From an uncultured Christensenella sp. (GTDB lineage Bacteria; Bacillota; Clostridia; Christensenellales; Borkfalkiaceae), in contig CAJTQF010000005.1 in NCBI GenBank assembly GCA_910578565.1, positions 1 to 64,000 of the forward strand: a DNA stretch of 64,000 nucleotides. Reading direction: 5' to 3'. Positions 7,949 through 16,831 of this stretch are shown in pieces (position 1 is the first letter of the stretch; each line of letters starts with the position of its first letter). Below the pieces are notes generated by a model. It made no database searches, was not told the DNA's origin, and saw only the letters and a list, made by a program, of their open reading frames with translations. Position numbers and translations under genes: made by a program.

Positions 7949-9064
7949 ATGACTTTTAAAGATTTGCCTACGCCCGTCTATGTTATAGACGAAGACAAGC
8001 TCAAAAAAAATCTTGAAATTTTAAACGGCGTTGAAAAGCGCACGGGTTGCAAAATTTTGCTTGCGCAAAAGGCTTTTTCGTGTTTCTATTTTTATCCGCT
8101 CATATCGCAATATTTAAGCGGAACCACGGCAAGCGGGCTGTATGAAGCAAAACTTTCAAGCGAACATTTCGGCAAGGAAAATCACGTTTTTTGTCCCGCT
8201 TATACCGACAACGAAATAGATGAAGTTGCAACCCTTTGCGACCATATCGTTTTCAACTCGTTTTCACAGCTCAAAAAATATGCCAAACGCATAAAGGGCG
8301 CAAGCGCAGGGTTAAGAATTAATCCCGAATTTTCAACGCAGGGAGGCGGCATTTACGACCCTTGCGCGCCGTTTTCAAGGCTGGGCGTGACAAAAGCGCA
8401 GTTCGATGAAAATCTGCTTTGCGGCGTCGAAGGATTTCATATTCATACCCTATGCGAGCAGGGCGCGGAAGATATGGCGGCAACGGTCAAAGCGTTTGAA
8501 AAAGATTTCGGAAAATACTTCAAAAATCTTAAATGGCTGAATTTGGGCGGCGGACACCATATTACAAAGCAAGGTTATAATGTTGAACTTTTGGAAAAAA
8601 CCTTGACCGATCTTTCGCAAAAATACGGTATGCAAATTTATCTTGAACCGGGCGAAGCCGTTGCGCTTAACGCGGGCTATTTGCATACGCGCGTTTTGGA
8701 AGTTGTGAAAAACGGAATGGATATTGCCGTTCTGGACTGTTCGGCAGAGTGTCATATGCCCGACGTTCTGGAAATGCCGTACCGTCCGCCCCTTATGAAT
8801 GCGGGACAGCCGTCAGAAAAAAAATATACGTACCGTCTTTCGTCGCGCACATGTCTGGCGGGCGACGTGATCGGGGATTACTCGTTTGACGCGCCTTTGA
8901 ACGAAGGCGACGTACTCACCTTTTGCGATATGGCAATTTACACAATGGTAAAAAACAATACATTTAACGGTATGCCGTTACCCGCGATAGCTGTCAGGCG
9001 CGGCAATGATTATTCGATTATAAAATCTTTCGGTTATGAAGATTTTAAAGGGAGATTGTCGTGA
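7949..9064 (+). CDS. nspC: Carboxyspermidine decarboxylase
   Basis: This PLP enzyme of the alanine-racemase/ornithine-decarboxylase fold III family removes the carboxyl group of carboxyspermidine to give spermidine. The PLP lysine lies in LLAQKAFSCF near residue 40; GGGHHIT near residue 199, LEPGEAV and the C-terminal CLAGDVIGDY carry the phosphate-binding and catalytic cysteine regions. The length (371 residues) is typical for NspC. Its stop overlaps the GTG start of the agmatine deiminase by 4 bases, so the two are translationally coupled. Confidence 0.9.
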   Translation: MTFKDLPTPVYVIDEDKLKKNLEILNGVEKRTGCKILLAQKAFSCFYFYPLISQYLSGTTASGLYEAKLSSEHFGKENHVFCPAYTDNEIDEVATLCDHIVFNSFSQLKKYAKRIKGASAGLRINPEFSTQGGGIYDPCAPFSRLGVTKAQFDENLLCGVEGFHIHTLCEQGAEDMAATVKAFEKDFGKYFKNLKWLNLGGGHHITKQGYNVELLEKTLTDLSQKYGMQIYLEPGEAVALNAGYLHTRVLEVVKNGMDIAVLDCSAECHMPDVLEMPYRPPLMNAGQPSEKKYTYRLSSRTCLAGDVIGDYSFDAPLNEGDVLTFCDMAIYTMVKNNTFNGMPLPAIAVRRGNDYSIIKSFGYEDFKGRLS

Positions 9065-10134
9065 CAACGCCAAGGCGCGACGGCTTTTATATGCCTGCGG
9101 AGTTTGCCGCTCACAGCGCAACAATTATGATTTGGTGCGAGCGCCCCGGAAGCTGGACATACGGCGCGGCGCCCGCAAGGCCTGTCTTTGCCGAAATAAT
9201 AAAGACTATTTCTCTCGGTGAAAAAGTTTATCTTGCAGTGTCTGCAAGCGGCAGGGACAGCGCGGAAAAATTGCTTGCGCAACAAATTACAAACGGCAGT
9301 GTAGAACTCTGGGAAACACAAACGGACGATTGCTGGGCGCGCGATATGGCGCCGACTTTTTTAAAACGCGGGAACGAAGTGCGCGGGGTCGACTGGGAGT
9401 TTAACGCCTGGGGCGGCGCGGTGGACGGCTTGTATTCGCACTGGGACAGGGACGACAAATTTGCTGCGTTTGCGTGCGGTAAACTCGGTTTAAAATCTTA
9501 CTCGGCGCGACCTTTTGTTCTGGAAGGCGGTTCGGTACATTCAAACGGAAAAGGCACGGTCATTACCACCGAAGAATGTCTTTTGAGCGCGGGGCGCAAT
9601 CCACTCCTGACGAAATTGCAAATAGAAAAAAATCTCAAAGAATATCTTGGGGCGGAGCGCGTTATATGGCTTCCTTACGGGGTTTGCGGCGATGAAACGA
9701 ACGGACACGTTGACAATATCTGTGCGTTCGCGGATGAAAATACCGTAATCTTGGGTTGGACGGAAGAAGACGGTGAACAAGGGCGCAGATGCGACCAGAA
9801 CGCCAAGGTTCTTGAAGACGCGGGGCTGAAAATTATAAAGTTGCCGTTCCCCGAAAAACCCGTTACTTTCACGCAACGCGATTTGGACGGTTTTACTTAT
9901 GAAAAAGGTGAGATAGAACGCAATTTAAACGAACCGCTTGCCGCGTCATACGTCAATTTTTACGTCTGTAATGCCGCCGTAATTGTACCTGTATTCGGAG
10001 ATAAGAATGATGGAAAGGCTTTAAAAATTTTGCAGGGCGCGTTTCCGTCAAAAAAAATAGTTCCCGTTTTTGCCCGCGAACTCATTTTGGGCGGGGGAAA
10101 TATCCACTGTTTAACGCAGCAGATTCCGCGTTAA
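9061..10134 (+). CDS. aguA: Agmatine deiminase
   Basis: The enzyme converts agmatine to N-carbamoylputrescine and ammonia. The 357-residue protein is a complete guanidine-modifying enzyme: DCWARDMAP holds the substrate-binding Asp, GGSVHSNGKGT the catalytic His region, DETNGHVDN a second His, and the C-terminal GGGNIHCLTQQ the nucleophilic Cys350. The GTG start at 9061 overlaps the nspC stop (GTGA) and follows an AGGGAGA ribosome binding site inside nspC. Together with aguB it links SpeA-made agmatine to putrescine. Confidence 0.95.
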   Translation: MTTPRRDGFYMPAEFAAHSATIMIWCERPGSWTYGAAPARPVFAEIIKTISLGEKVYLAVSASGRDSAEKLLAQQITNGSVELWETQTDDCWARDMAPTFLKRGNEVRGVDWEFNAWGGAVDGLYSHWDRDDKFAAFACGKLGLKSYSARPFVLEGGSVHSNGKGTVITTEECLLSAGRNPLLTKLQIEKNLKEYLGAERVIWLPYGVCGDETNGHVDNICAFADENTVILGWTEEDGEQGRRCDQNAKVLEDAGLKIIKLPFPEKPVTFTQRDLDGFTYEKGEIERNLNEPLAASYVNFYVCNAAVIVPVFGDKNDGKALKILQGAFPSKKIVPVFARELILGGGNIHCLTQQIPR

Positions 10135-10158
10135 AATTTTACTTATAAAGGTTAAAGA

Positions 10159-11031
10159 ATGAGAAAAGTTAATATAGCTTGCATTCAGATGAAATGTTCG
10201 GGCGAAAGAGAGAAGAATATCCAAAACGCGCTTGCTAAAGTCAGCGAAGCTGCGGAAAAGGGCGCAAACATAATTTTGCTGCCCGAACTTTTCGAGCGCA
10301 ATTATTTTTGTCAGGAACGCCGCTACGACTATTATACGTTTGCCGAAAGAACGGAAGACAACGCGGCGGTAAACGCCCTGTTGCCGCTTTCAAAAAAGTG
10401 GCAGGCGGTCATTCCCGTAAGTTTTTACGAAAAGTGCGGCAACGTATTGTATAACTCGGTTGCTGTTCTGGATTGCGGAAAAATCTTGGGCGTATACCGC
10501 AAAACCCACATTCCCGACGACCATTACTATCAGGAAAAGTTTTATTTTACACCCGGCGACAGCGGTTTTAAAATCTTTAAAACAACTTACGGCGTTATAG
10601 GTATTGGAATTTGCTGGGACCAATGGTTTCCCGAAACGGCGCGCTGTCTTGCTTTGAATGGCGCGGAAATTATTTTGTATCCTACCGCAATAGGCAGCGA
10701 ACCTGTTTTGGACTGCGACAGCGCGGGACACTGGCAGAGAGTTATGCAGGGGCATTCGGCGGCTAACCTTGTTCCAGTAGCGGCGGCTAACAGGATAGGC
10801 AGGGAAGAAGTCGCGCCCTGCGCCGAAAACGGCGGGCAAAGCTCCGCATTGACTTTTTACGGCTCTTCGTTTATCACCGATAATACCGGCGCAAAACTGA
10901 CTGAACTTAAAAGAGACGAAGAAGGGATTATTTACGCCGATTTTGATTTGGACGAACTTCAGAAAGCGCGGCTTGAATGGGGATTGTTCCGTGACCGCCG
11001 TCCTGAAACCTATAAAGATATTACAAAATAA
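10159..11031 (+). CDS. aguB: N-carbamoylputrescine amidase
   Basis: This nitrilase-superfamily amidase hydrolyses N-carbamoylputrescine to putrescine, CO2 and ammonia. The Glu-Lys-Cys triad is visible as E43 (LLPELFE), K115 (YRKTHIPD) and C152 (GICWDQWFPE). The 290-residue length matches the family. It is the last gene of the polyamine operon, 24 bases after aguA, and is followed by a strong shared terminator. Its product putrescine is the substrate for both the SpeE and the carboxyspermidine branches encoded upstream. Confidence 0.95.
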   Translation: MRKVNIACIQMKCSGEREKNIQNALAKVSEAAEKGANIILLPELFERNYFCQERRYDYYTFAERTEDNAAVNALLPLSKKWQAVIPVSFYEKCGNVLYNSVAVLDCGKILGVYRKTHIPDDHYYQEKFYFTPGDSGFKIFKTTYGVIGIGICWDQWFPETARCLALNGAEIILYPTAIGSEPVLDCDSAGHWQRVMQGHSAANLVPVAAANRIGREEVAPCAENGGQSSALTFYGSSFITDNTGAKLTELKRDEEGIIYADFDLDELQKARLEWGLFRDRRPETYKDITK

Positions 11032-11051
11032 ATTTTTTCAATATAAAAAAT

Positions 11052-11079
11052 AAGCCCTGCGGCGTTTGCCGCAGGGCTT
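11052..11079. terminator. Bidirectional terminator between aguB and PFOR
   Basis: A perfect 12-bp stem (11052-11063 with 11068-11079) and a GTTT loop are followed by T-rich sequence on the plus strand and preceded by an A-rich run that serves as a T tract on the minus strand. It separates two convergent genes. Confidence 0.9.
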
Positions 11080-11094
11080 TAAATATTTGTCGGA

Positions 11095-14000
11095 TTATTT
11101 TTTCTTGGGAGCAACTTTTTTTGCCGCGGGCTTTTTGGTTTCAGCCTTGGGTTTTGCTGCCGTCGCTTTTTTAGCTGTTTCAGCCTTTGTTGCAGGTTTT
11201 GCCGCCGCTTTTGCCGCGGGCTTAGCTGCTGCGGGAGCGGGAGCTGCGGGTTGGCTTGTCACAAGTTTTTTGTAGCTTTCAAGGCGCTGCTTAGCGGACT
11301 CTTCGGTTCTTCTGAACAGTTCTTTTGCAACGTCTTCGCCCTGAGTCTTCACAAGCGATGCGTAGCGGGTTTCGCTTACAAGGAAGTCCTGATAGCTTGC
11401 CGTGGGCTCTTTCGAGTCGAGCGTGAATACTTCGCCGTCGGGATTGTATCTGTACAACTGCCAGTAACCGCAGTCGACAGCAGCCTTTTCTTCAAGCTGG
11501 CTCTTGGTCATATTGATGCCGTGGTTGATGCAGGGAGCGTAAGCTATGATAAGCGAAGGTCCGTGGTATGCTTCGGCTTCGGTTAACGCTTTAAGAAGCT
11601 GTGCGGGGTTGGAGCCCATTGCAACCTGTGCAACGTATACGTAGCCGTAGGATTTAGCAATCATACCCAAATCCTTTTTCTTTACTCTCTTACCAGCGGA
11701 AGCAAATTTGGCAACCGCGCCGATATTGGTAGATTTCGAAGCCTGACCGCCGGTGTTGGAGTAAACTTCGGTGTCAAGTACAAGAACGTTTACATCTTCG
11801 CCCGAAGCAAGAACATGGTCAAGTCCGCCGTATCCGATATCGTAAGCCCAGCCGTCGCCGCCGAAAATCCATACTGACTTCTTGGCAAGGCAGTCTTTGT
11901 CTGCAAGAATTTCCGCTACAAGCGCGTCTGCTTCACAGCCGCAGTTTTTGCAGCCTTCAAGCAGCTGTAAAAGTTCTGCGGAAGCCTTTTTGGAAGGTTC
12001 TCTGTCTTCAAACGCTTTGAGGTAGTTTTCGCAGGCGAATTTAGCTACTTCGTTGTCTTTCCAAAGTTCAGCAAGTTTTTCAACCTTGTCTTTTACGGCT
12101 TTTCTTCTTGCGGAATATGCAAGGTTCATACCGTAGCCGAATTCTGCATTGTCTTCAAACAGCGAGTTTGCCCATGCGGGCCCGCGTCCCTGCTTGTTGG
12201 TGGTGTAGGGGCATGTGGGCGACGAACCGCCGTAAATCGACGAGCAACCCGTTGCATTTGCAATGACCATATCTTCACCGAAGAGCTGGGTGACAACTTT
12301 TACGTAAGGCGTTTCACCGCATCCTGCGCATGCGCCGGAGAACTCAAACAGGGGAGTTGCAAACTGGCAACCCTTAACGGTGTCTACTCTGAACTTCGAA
12401 GTGTCGACTTCGGGAAGTTCAACGGTATATTCCCAGTTGGCGTCTTCGTGTTTAGCAAGCGATTCCGCAAGGGGAATCATCTTGATTGCTCCGCCGTCTT
12501 TTACGGGACAAACGGTTGCGCACACGCCGCAGCCCATACAGTCAAGGGGCGAAACCTGCATCTTATAATCGTAACCTGCAAGTCCTATTGCCGCCTTTGA
12601 AGTAAGGCTTTCGGGTCTTTCTGAACCTGTCGCCATAAGCGCGGGTCTCAGACAGGCGTGTGGGCATACGAATGAACACGTGCCGCACTGTATACATTTA
12701 TCAACTATGATTTCGGGAACAAGAACGGCAACTCCGCGCTTTTCAAACTTGGTTGTGCCTGTGGGAACGTGACCGTCCGCATTGAACTGCGAAGATTTAA
12801 GTTTGTCGCCTTCAAGGTACAGTATGGGTTTGATGATTTCCTGATAGTATTTGTCCGCATGACCCTGAACCATTTCCGCGCCGGTTGTTGCGTTTGCCCA
12901 GGAAGCGGGAACGTCTATTTTAATAAGATTGTCGCCCGCAGCCGAGTCTATTGCATTGTAGTTCATCTGTACAATCGCGTCGCCCTTTCTGCCGAACGAT
13001 TTTTTAGCCATATACTTCATATATTCGATGGCTTTGTCGTAGGGCATAATCTGGGGATTTACGCGGAAGAAAGCGGACTGCAAAATGGTGTTGGTTCTGC
13101 CGCGCAGTCCCAAATCCGCCGCAATCTGTATAGCGTCGATAACGTAAAGATTGATTTTCTTCTTCGCAAGGTCCTGCTTTACTTTTGCGGGCAGGAACTC
13201 TTCGAGAGCTTCAACCGTGGTAGCGTTTGTGTTTATAAGGAAAGTGCCGCCCGTCTTAATATCACCCGTCATATCGTAGCGGGTTATATAAGAAGGGTTT
13301 GAACACTGAACAAAGTCAGCCGAGTCGATAAGGTATTCGGACTGAATGGGCGAATTGCCGAAACGCAGGTGCGAAACGGTTATGCCGCCCGATTTTTTGG
13401 AATCGTAGAAGAAGTACGCCTGTGCGTGCTTGTCCGTGTGGTCGCCGATAATTTTAATGGAGTTCTTGTTTGCGCCGACTGTACCGTCAGAGCCGAGTCC
13501 GTAGAATTTGCAGCTCGTAGAACCTGCGGGAGCCGCGTCGAATTTTTCCGAGAAGTCGAGAGACGAATTGGTAACGTCTTCGTAAATACCGATAGTGAAG
13601 TGATTCTTGGGTTTTTTCTGTTCAAGGTTTTTGTATACCGCAAGTACCATAGAAGGCGTAAATTCTTTCGAACCGAGTCCGTATCTTCCGCCGACAACCT
13701 GAATTTTGGTTTTTCCTTTTTCAAGCAGTGCGGAGCATACGTCAAGGTACAAAGGTTCGCCAAGCGAGCCGGGTTCTTTGGTTCTGTCAAGCACTGCGAT
13801 TTTCTTGACCGACTTGGGAAGCGCCGCAACAAACGCGTCGGCAACAAAGGGTCTGTAAAGGCGAACTTTTACAAGTCCGTATTTTTTGCCCGACTTGTTG
13901 AGTTTGTTTATAGACTCTTCAATAGTTTCCGTACCCGAACCCATAGCTACTATAACCTTGTCCGCATTGCTTGCGCCTACGTAATCGAACAAGTGATAGC

Positions 14001-14790
14001 TTCTGCCGCACTTTTTGGAAACAACGTCCATAACGCTCTGCACGATAGCAGGGGTAGCCGCATAATAGTTGTTTGCCGTTTCCCTGTTCTGGAAGTAGGT
14101 GTCGCCGTTCTGCGCAGTACCTTTCTGAATGGGGTGTTCGGGGTTTAAAGAACGCGATTTGAAATCCGCTATTTCTTTTTCCAATCCAAGTTCTTTGCAA
14201 ATTGCCCTTATCTCGGCATAATCGTCGCTGTCGTCCCAGACGTCTATTTTTGCAACTTCATGGCTGGTTCTGAAACCGTCGAAGAAGTTAATGAAAGGAA
14301 CTTTCGCTTTAAGTGTTGCAATGTGCGCAACCAGGCTAAGGTCCATAACTTCCTGAACGGAAGAGTCGCAAAGCATTGCAAAACCTGTCTGGCGGCAAGC
14401 CATAACGTCCGCGTGGTCGCCGAAAATGTTCAGCGAATGCGCAGCCAGCGCGCGCGCCGAAACGTGCATAACCATAGGCATAAGCTCGCCCGCAATTTTG
14501 TACATATTGGGAATCATAAGAAGAAGTCCCTGCGACGCGGTGTAAGTGGTCGTAAGCGCGCCTGCGCAAAGCGAACCGTGAACTGCGCCCGCAGCTCCGC
14601 CTTCGGACTGCATTTCCGCAATTTTAACTTGCTGACCCCACATATTGGTTCTGCCCGCGGTTGCCCATTCGTCCGCAACTTCCGCCATGGGGGAAGAGGG
14701 GGTGATGGGGTAGATAGCCGCTACTTCAGAGAAGGCATACGCTACGTGGCTTGCGGCGGTATTACCGTCGATAGTCAATTTTTTCATCAA
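11095..14790 (-). CDS. nifJ: Pyruvate:ferredoxin (flavodoxin) oxidoreductase, single chain
   Basis: The enzyme oxidises pyruvate with CoA to acetyl-CoA and CO2, reducing ferredoxin, and is central to anaerobic energy metabolism. The 1231-residue chain has the full domain order: N-terminal pyrimidine-binding domain (YPITPSSPM), transketolase-C-like domain, gamma domain, two 4Fe-4S motifs (CIQCGTCSFVCP and CMGCGVCATVCP), the cluster region CAGCGETP, and the TPP domain (GGDGWAYDIGYGG...SNTGGQ). The family is normally about 1170-1190 residues. The last 53 residues are extra: 21 Ala, 15 Lys and 8 Pro with no recognisable domain. GGAGG precedes the ATG, and the gene is monocistronic between its own promoter and a terminator. 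Confidence 0.97.
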   Translation of the reverse strand: MMKKLTIDGNTAASHVAYAFSEVAAIYPITPSSPMAEVADEWATAGRTNMWGQQVKIAEMQSEGGAAGAVHGSLCAGALTTTYTASQGLLLMIPNMYKIAGELMPMVMHVSARALAAHSLNIFGDHADVMACRQTGFAMLCDSSVQEVMDLSLVAHIATLKAKVPFINFFDGFRTSHEVAKIDVWDDSDDYAEIRAICKELGLEKEIADFKSRSLNPEHPIQKGTAQNGDTYFQNRETANNYYAATPAIVQSVMDVVSKKCGRSYHLFDYVGASNADKVIVAMGSGTETIEESINKLNKSGKKYGLVKVRLYRPFVADAFVAALPKSVKKIAVLDRTKEPGSLGEPLYLDVCSALLEKGKTKIQVVGGRYGLGSKEFTPSMVLAVYKNLEQKKPKNHFTIGIYEDVTNSSLDFSEKFDAAPAGSTSCKFYGLGSDGTVGANKNSIKIIGDHTDKHAQAYFFYDSKKSGGITVSHLRFGNSPIQSEYLIDSADFVQCSNPSYITRYDMTGDIKTGGTFLINTNATTVEALEEFLPAKVKQDLAKKKINLYVIDAIQIAADLGLRGRTNTILQSAFFRVNPQIMPYDKAIEYMKYMAKKSFGRKGDAIVQMNYNAIDSAAGDNLIKIDVPASWANATTGAEMVQGHADKYYQEIIKPILYLEGDKLKSSQFNADGHVPTGTTKFEKRGVAVLVPEIIVDKCIQCGTCSFVCPHACLRPALMATGSERPESLTSKAAIGLAGYDYKMQVSPLDCMGCGVCATVCPVKDGGAIKMIPLAESLAKHEDANWEYTVELPEVDTSKFRVDTVKGCQFATPLFEFSGACAGCGETPYVKVVTQLFGEDMVIANATGCSSIYGGSSPTCPYTTNKQGRGPAWANSLFEDNAEFGYGMNLAYSARRKAVKDKVEKLAELWKDNEVAKFACENYLKAFEDREPSKKASAELLQLLEGCKNCGCEADALVAEILADKDCLAKKSVWIFGGDGWAYDIGYGGLDHVLASGEDVNVLVLDTEVYSNTGGQASKSTNIGAVAKFASAGKRVKKKDLGMIAKSYGYVYVAQVAMGSNPAQLLKALTEAEAYHGPSLIIAYAPCINHGINMTKSQLEEKAAVDCGYWQLYRYNPDGEVFTLDSKEPTASYQDFLVSETRYASLVKTQGEDVAKELFRRTEESAKQRLESYKKLVTSQPAAPAPAAAKPAAKAAAKPATKAETAKKATAAKPKAETKKPAAKKVAPKKK

Positions 14791-14852
14791 AAAACCTCCG
14801 ATAAAATGATTAATGAAATTATCAATTAGTGCAATATTTTTACACTCTCACA

Positions 14853-14881
14853 ATTATACTTCAATTTAAAAAAAATGTCAA
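14853..14881 (-). promoter_or_regulatory. Sigma-A promoter of PFOR
   Basis: On the minus strand consensus TTGACA (14876-14881) and TATAAT (14853-14858) are spaced by 17 bases, a near-ideal strong promoter. The leader is about 55 bases and carries CGGAGG. Confidence 0.85.
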
Positions 14882-14946
14882 TATACATTGATTATATATT
14901 TTTTAATTAGGTGCAAAAAATTTTATTGCGTTATCACCTAATCTGG

Positions 14947-14975
14947 TTGTTAAAAATATTTTTTAATGCTATAAT
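14947..14975 (+). promoter_or_regulatory. Sigma-A promoter of the ECF-truA operon
   Basis: TTGTTA (14947-14952) and TATAAT (14970-14975) are spaced by 17 bases. The predicted start near 14982 excludes the upstream in-frame GTG at 14981 as a start codon. Confidence 0.7.
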
Positions 14976-15004
14976 TAACGGTGAATAATAAAAGGGGCTT
15001 TTTA

Positions 15005-16831
15005 ATGCAGGACGGCGAAAACGTAATAGAATTTGACAAGGTAAAATTCTCATACCCCGGCGCGGACGGGGTTTTTGCCGTGAACGGCGTAAACCTTAAC
15101 GTCAGGCGCGGCGAATTTTTGTCGGTCATAGGTCATAACGGTAGCGGCAAGTCCACACTTGCAAGACTTATTAACGGTCTTCTTTTGGCGGACAGCGGCA
15201 AAATTACCGTTCTGGGGCTGGACGTTTCGGAAGGCAAAAACAGCCGTGAAATCCGAAAAAAAGCGGGCATAGTTTTCCAGAACCCCGACAACCAGATGGT
15301 GGCTTCCATAGTTGAAGACGACGTTGCTTTCGGACCCGAAAATATCGGGATAAAGCGCGAAGAAATAGGTGAGCGCATAGACTGGGCTTTAAAAGCGGTA
15401 GGAATGGAAGAGTTCCGCCATTCTACGCCGACGCGCCTTTCGGGCGGACAGAAGCAAAGGATAGCCATTGCCGGCGTGCTTGCGATAAAGCCCGAAATTC
15501 TTGTTCTGGACGAATCCACCGCAATGCTCGACCCTAAGGGCAGACGCGAAGTTATCGAAGTGGTGCGCCGTCTCAATAAAGAAGAAGGAATGACGGTAAT
15601 CCTTATCACCCATTTTATGGAAGAAGCGCTGATTGCCGACAGAACGGTCGTTATGAACCGCGGCGAAGTGGTGCTTACTGGTACGCCCGAAGAAATTTTC
15701 GAAAGCGGCGAAATACTTGAAACTTACAATCTGTGTCTTCCGCGCATTACCGAAATTATCAACGTTTTAAACGGCGCGGGAATGAATATCGGAAACGTTC
15801 TCCGTCCGGAAGAGCTGGCAAAATCCATTGCGGAAAATTTCAAGGCGAAAAATATAGAAAACGCCGTAAGCGAAAAGGTTGCAGTAACCGCTGTAAATTC
15901 GCCACACGAGTGGGATATCAAGGTCGAAAACCTTACTTTTACCTACTCTAAAAAATCACCCTTTGCAACCAAAGCGTTAAAGGGCATTAATTTACAGATT
16001 GACGACGGCGAATTTTTCGGGATTATAGGTCACACGGGCAGCGGCAAATCTACGCTTGTACAGCATATTAACGCGCTTATAAAACTTCCGCAGGCGGAAA
16101 GGGGCTACCGTGCCAAAAAGCCCAAAAAAGGCAAGCCCGCGCCGGTGCTTCCCGAAATTACCGTCGGGAAATTTGACCTTGCAAACAAGAAGACGGATTT
16201 TAAGGCACTGCGGGCAAGCGTTGGTATGGTGTTCCAGTATCCCGAGTATCAGCTCTTTGCCGAAACGGTTTTTGCGGACGTTGCGTTCGGGCTTAAAAAT
16301 TTTAAAAAGAACGTAACCAAGGAAGAGATTGAAAAAGCCGTAAAAGACAGCATTGAAATAGTAGGGCTCGACTATGCGGAAGTCAGGGACAAGTCTCCTT
16401 TCGATTTATCGGGCGGACAGAAACGGCGCGTTGCCATAGCGGGTGTAATAGTTACAAAGCCCGACGTTTTAATTCTCGACGAACCCGCCGCGGGTCTTGA
16501 CCCGTTGGGCAAAAAAGAGATTATGGAACTTTTGCACAAACTCCATAAAGAGTGGTGCAGAACGGTAATTATAGTTTCGCACGATATGGACGAAGTCGCA
16601 GAAAACTGCACTAAAGCCGCCGTAATTTCAAACGGCGAAGCGGTAATGTGCGACAGCCCCGCAAGACTGTTTTCGCAGGGGCAAAAACTTTTATCGCTCG
16701 GGCTTGACGTACCGTTGACGTCCAAGATATGCGGCGAACTTAAAAATTACGGAATCACCGTCGAATGTAATTGCACTGCGGAAGATTTTGCGGATAAGAT
16801 AATCGGAATTTACGGAGGCGGCAATGCTTAA
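15005..16831 (+). CDS. Fused ECF transporter ATPase EcfA1-EcfA2
   Basis: This single polypeptide of about 608 residues contains both ATPase subunits of an energy-coupling-factor vitamin/metal transporter. Domain 1 has Walker A GHNGSGKST, signature LSGGQKQR and Walker B VLDESTAMLD; domain 2 has GHTGSGKST, LSGGQKRR and LILDEPAAGLD. EcfA1 and EcfA2 are normally two adjacent genes of about 280 residues each, so this is a gene fusion with a linker around residues 275-300. The ATG at 15005 follows AAGGGG; an in-frame GTG at 14981 lies at or before the predicted transcript start. It overlaps ecfT by 8 bases. Substrate-binding S components are not in the window. Confidence 0.92.
   Translation: MQDGENVIEFDKVKFSYPGADGVFAVNGVNLNVRRGEFLSVIGHNGSGKSTLARLINGLLLADSGKITVLGLDVSEGKNSREIRKKAGIVFQNPDNQMVASIVEDDVAFGPENIGIKREEIGERIDWALKAVGMEEFRHSTPTRLSGGQKQRIAIAGVLAIKPEILVLDESTAMLDPKGRREVIEVVRRLNKEEGMTVILITHFMEEALIADRTVVMNRGEVVLTGTPEEIFESGEILETYNLCLPRITEIINVLNGAGMNIGNVLRPEELAKSIAENFKAKNIENAVSEKVAVTAVNSPHEWDIKVENLTFTYSKKSPFATKALKGINLQIDDGEFFGIIGHTGSGKSTLVQHINALIKLPQAERGYRAKKPKKGKPAPVLPEITVGKFDLANKKTDFKALRASVGMVFQYPEYQLFAETVFADVAFGLKNFKKNVTKEEIEKAVKDSIEIVGLDYAEVRDKSPFDLSGGQKRRVAIAGVIVTKPDVLILDEPAAGLDPLGKKEIMELLHKLHKEWCRTVIIVSHDMDEVAENCTKAAVISNGEAVMCDSPARLFSQGQKLLSLGLDVPLTSKICGELKNYGITVECNCTAEDFADKIIGIYGGGNA

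Noticed and set aside
11066..11275. Plus-strand Ala/Phe-rich open frame opposite the PFOR tail
   Set aside because: It is the complement of the Ala/Lys/Pro codons of the PFOR C-terminus and begins inside a terminator hairpin.
12769..14148. Long open frames on the plus strand inside PFOR
   Set aside because: They lie antisense to a full-length, motif-complete enzyme, have no ribosome binding sites or recognisable domains, and follow from its codon bias.
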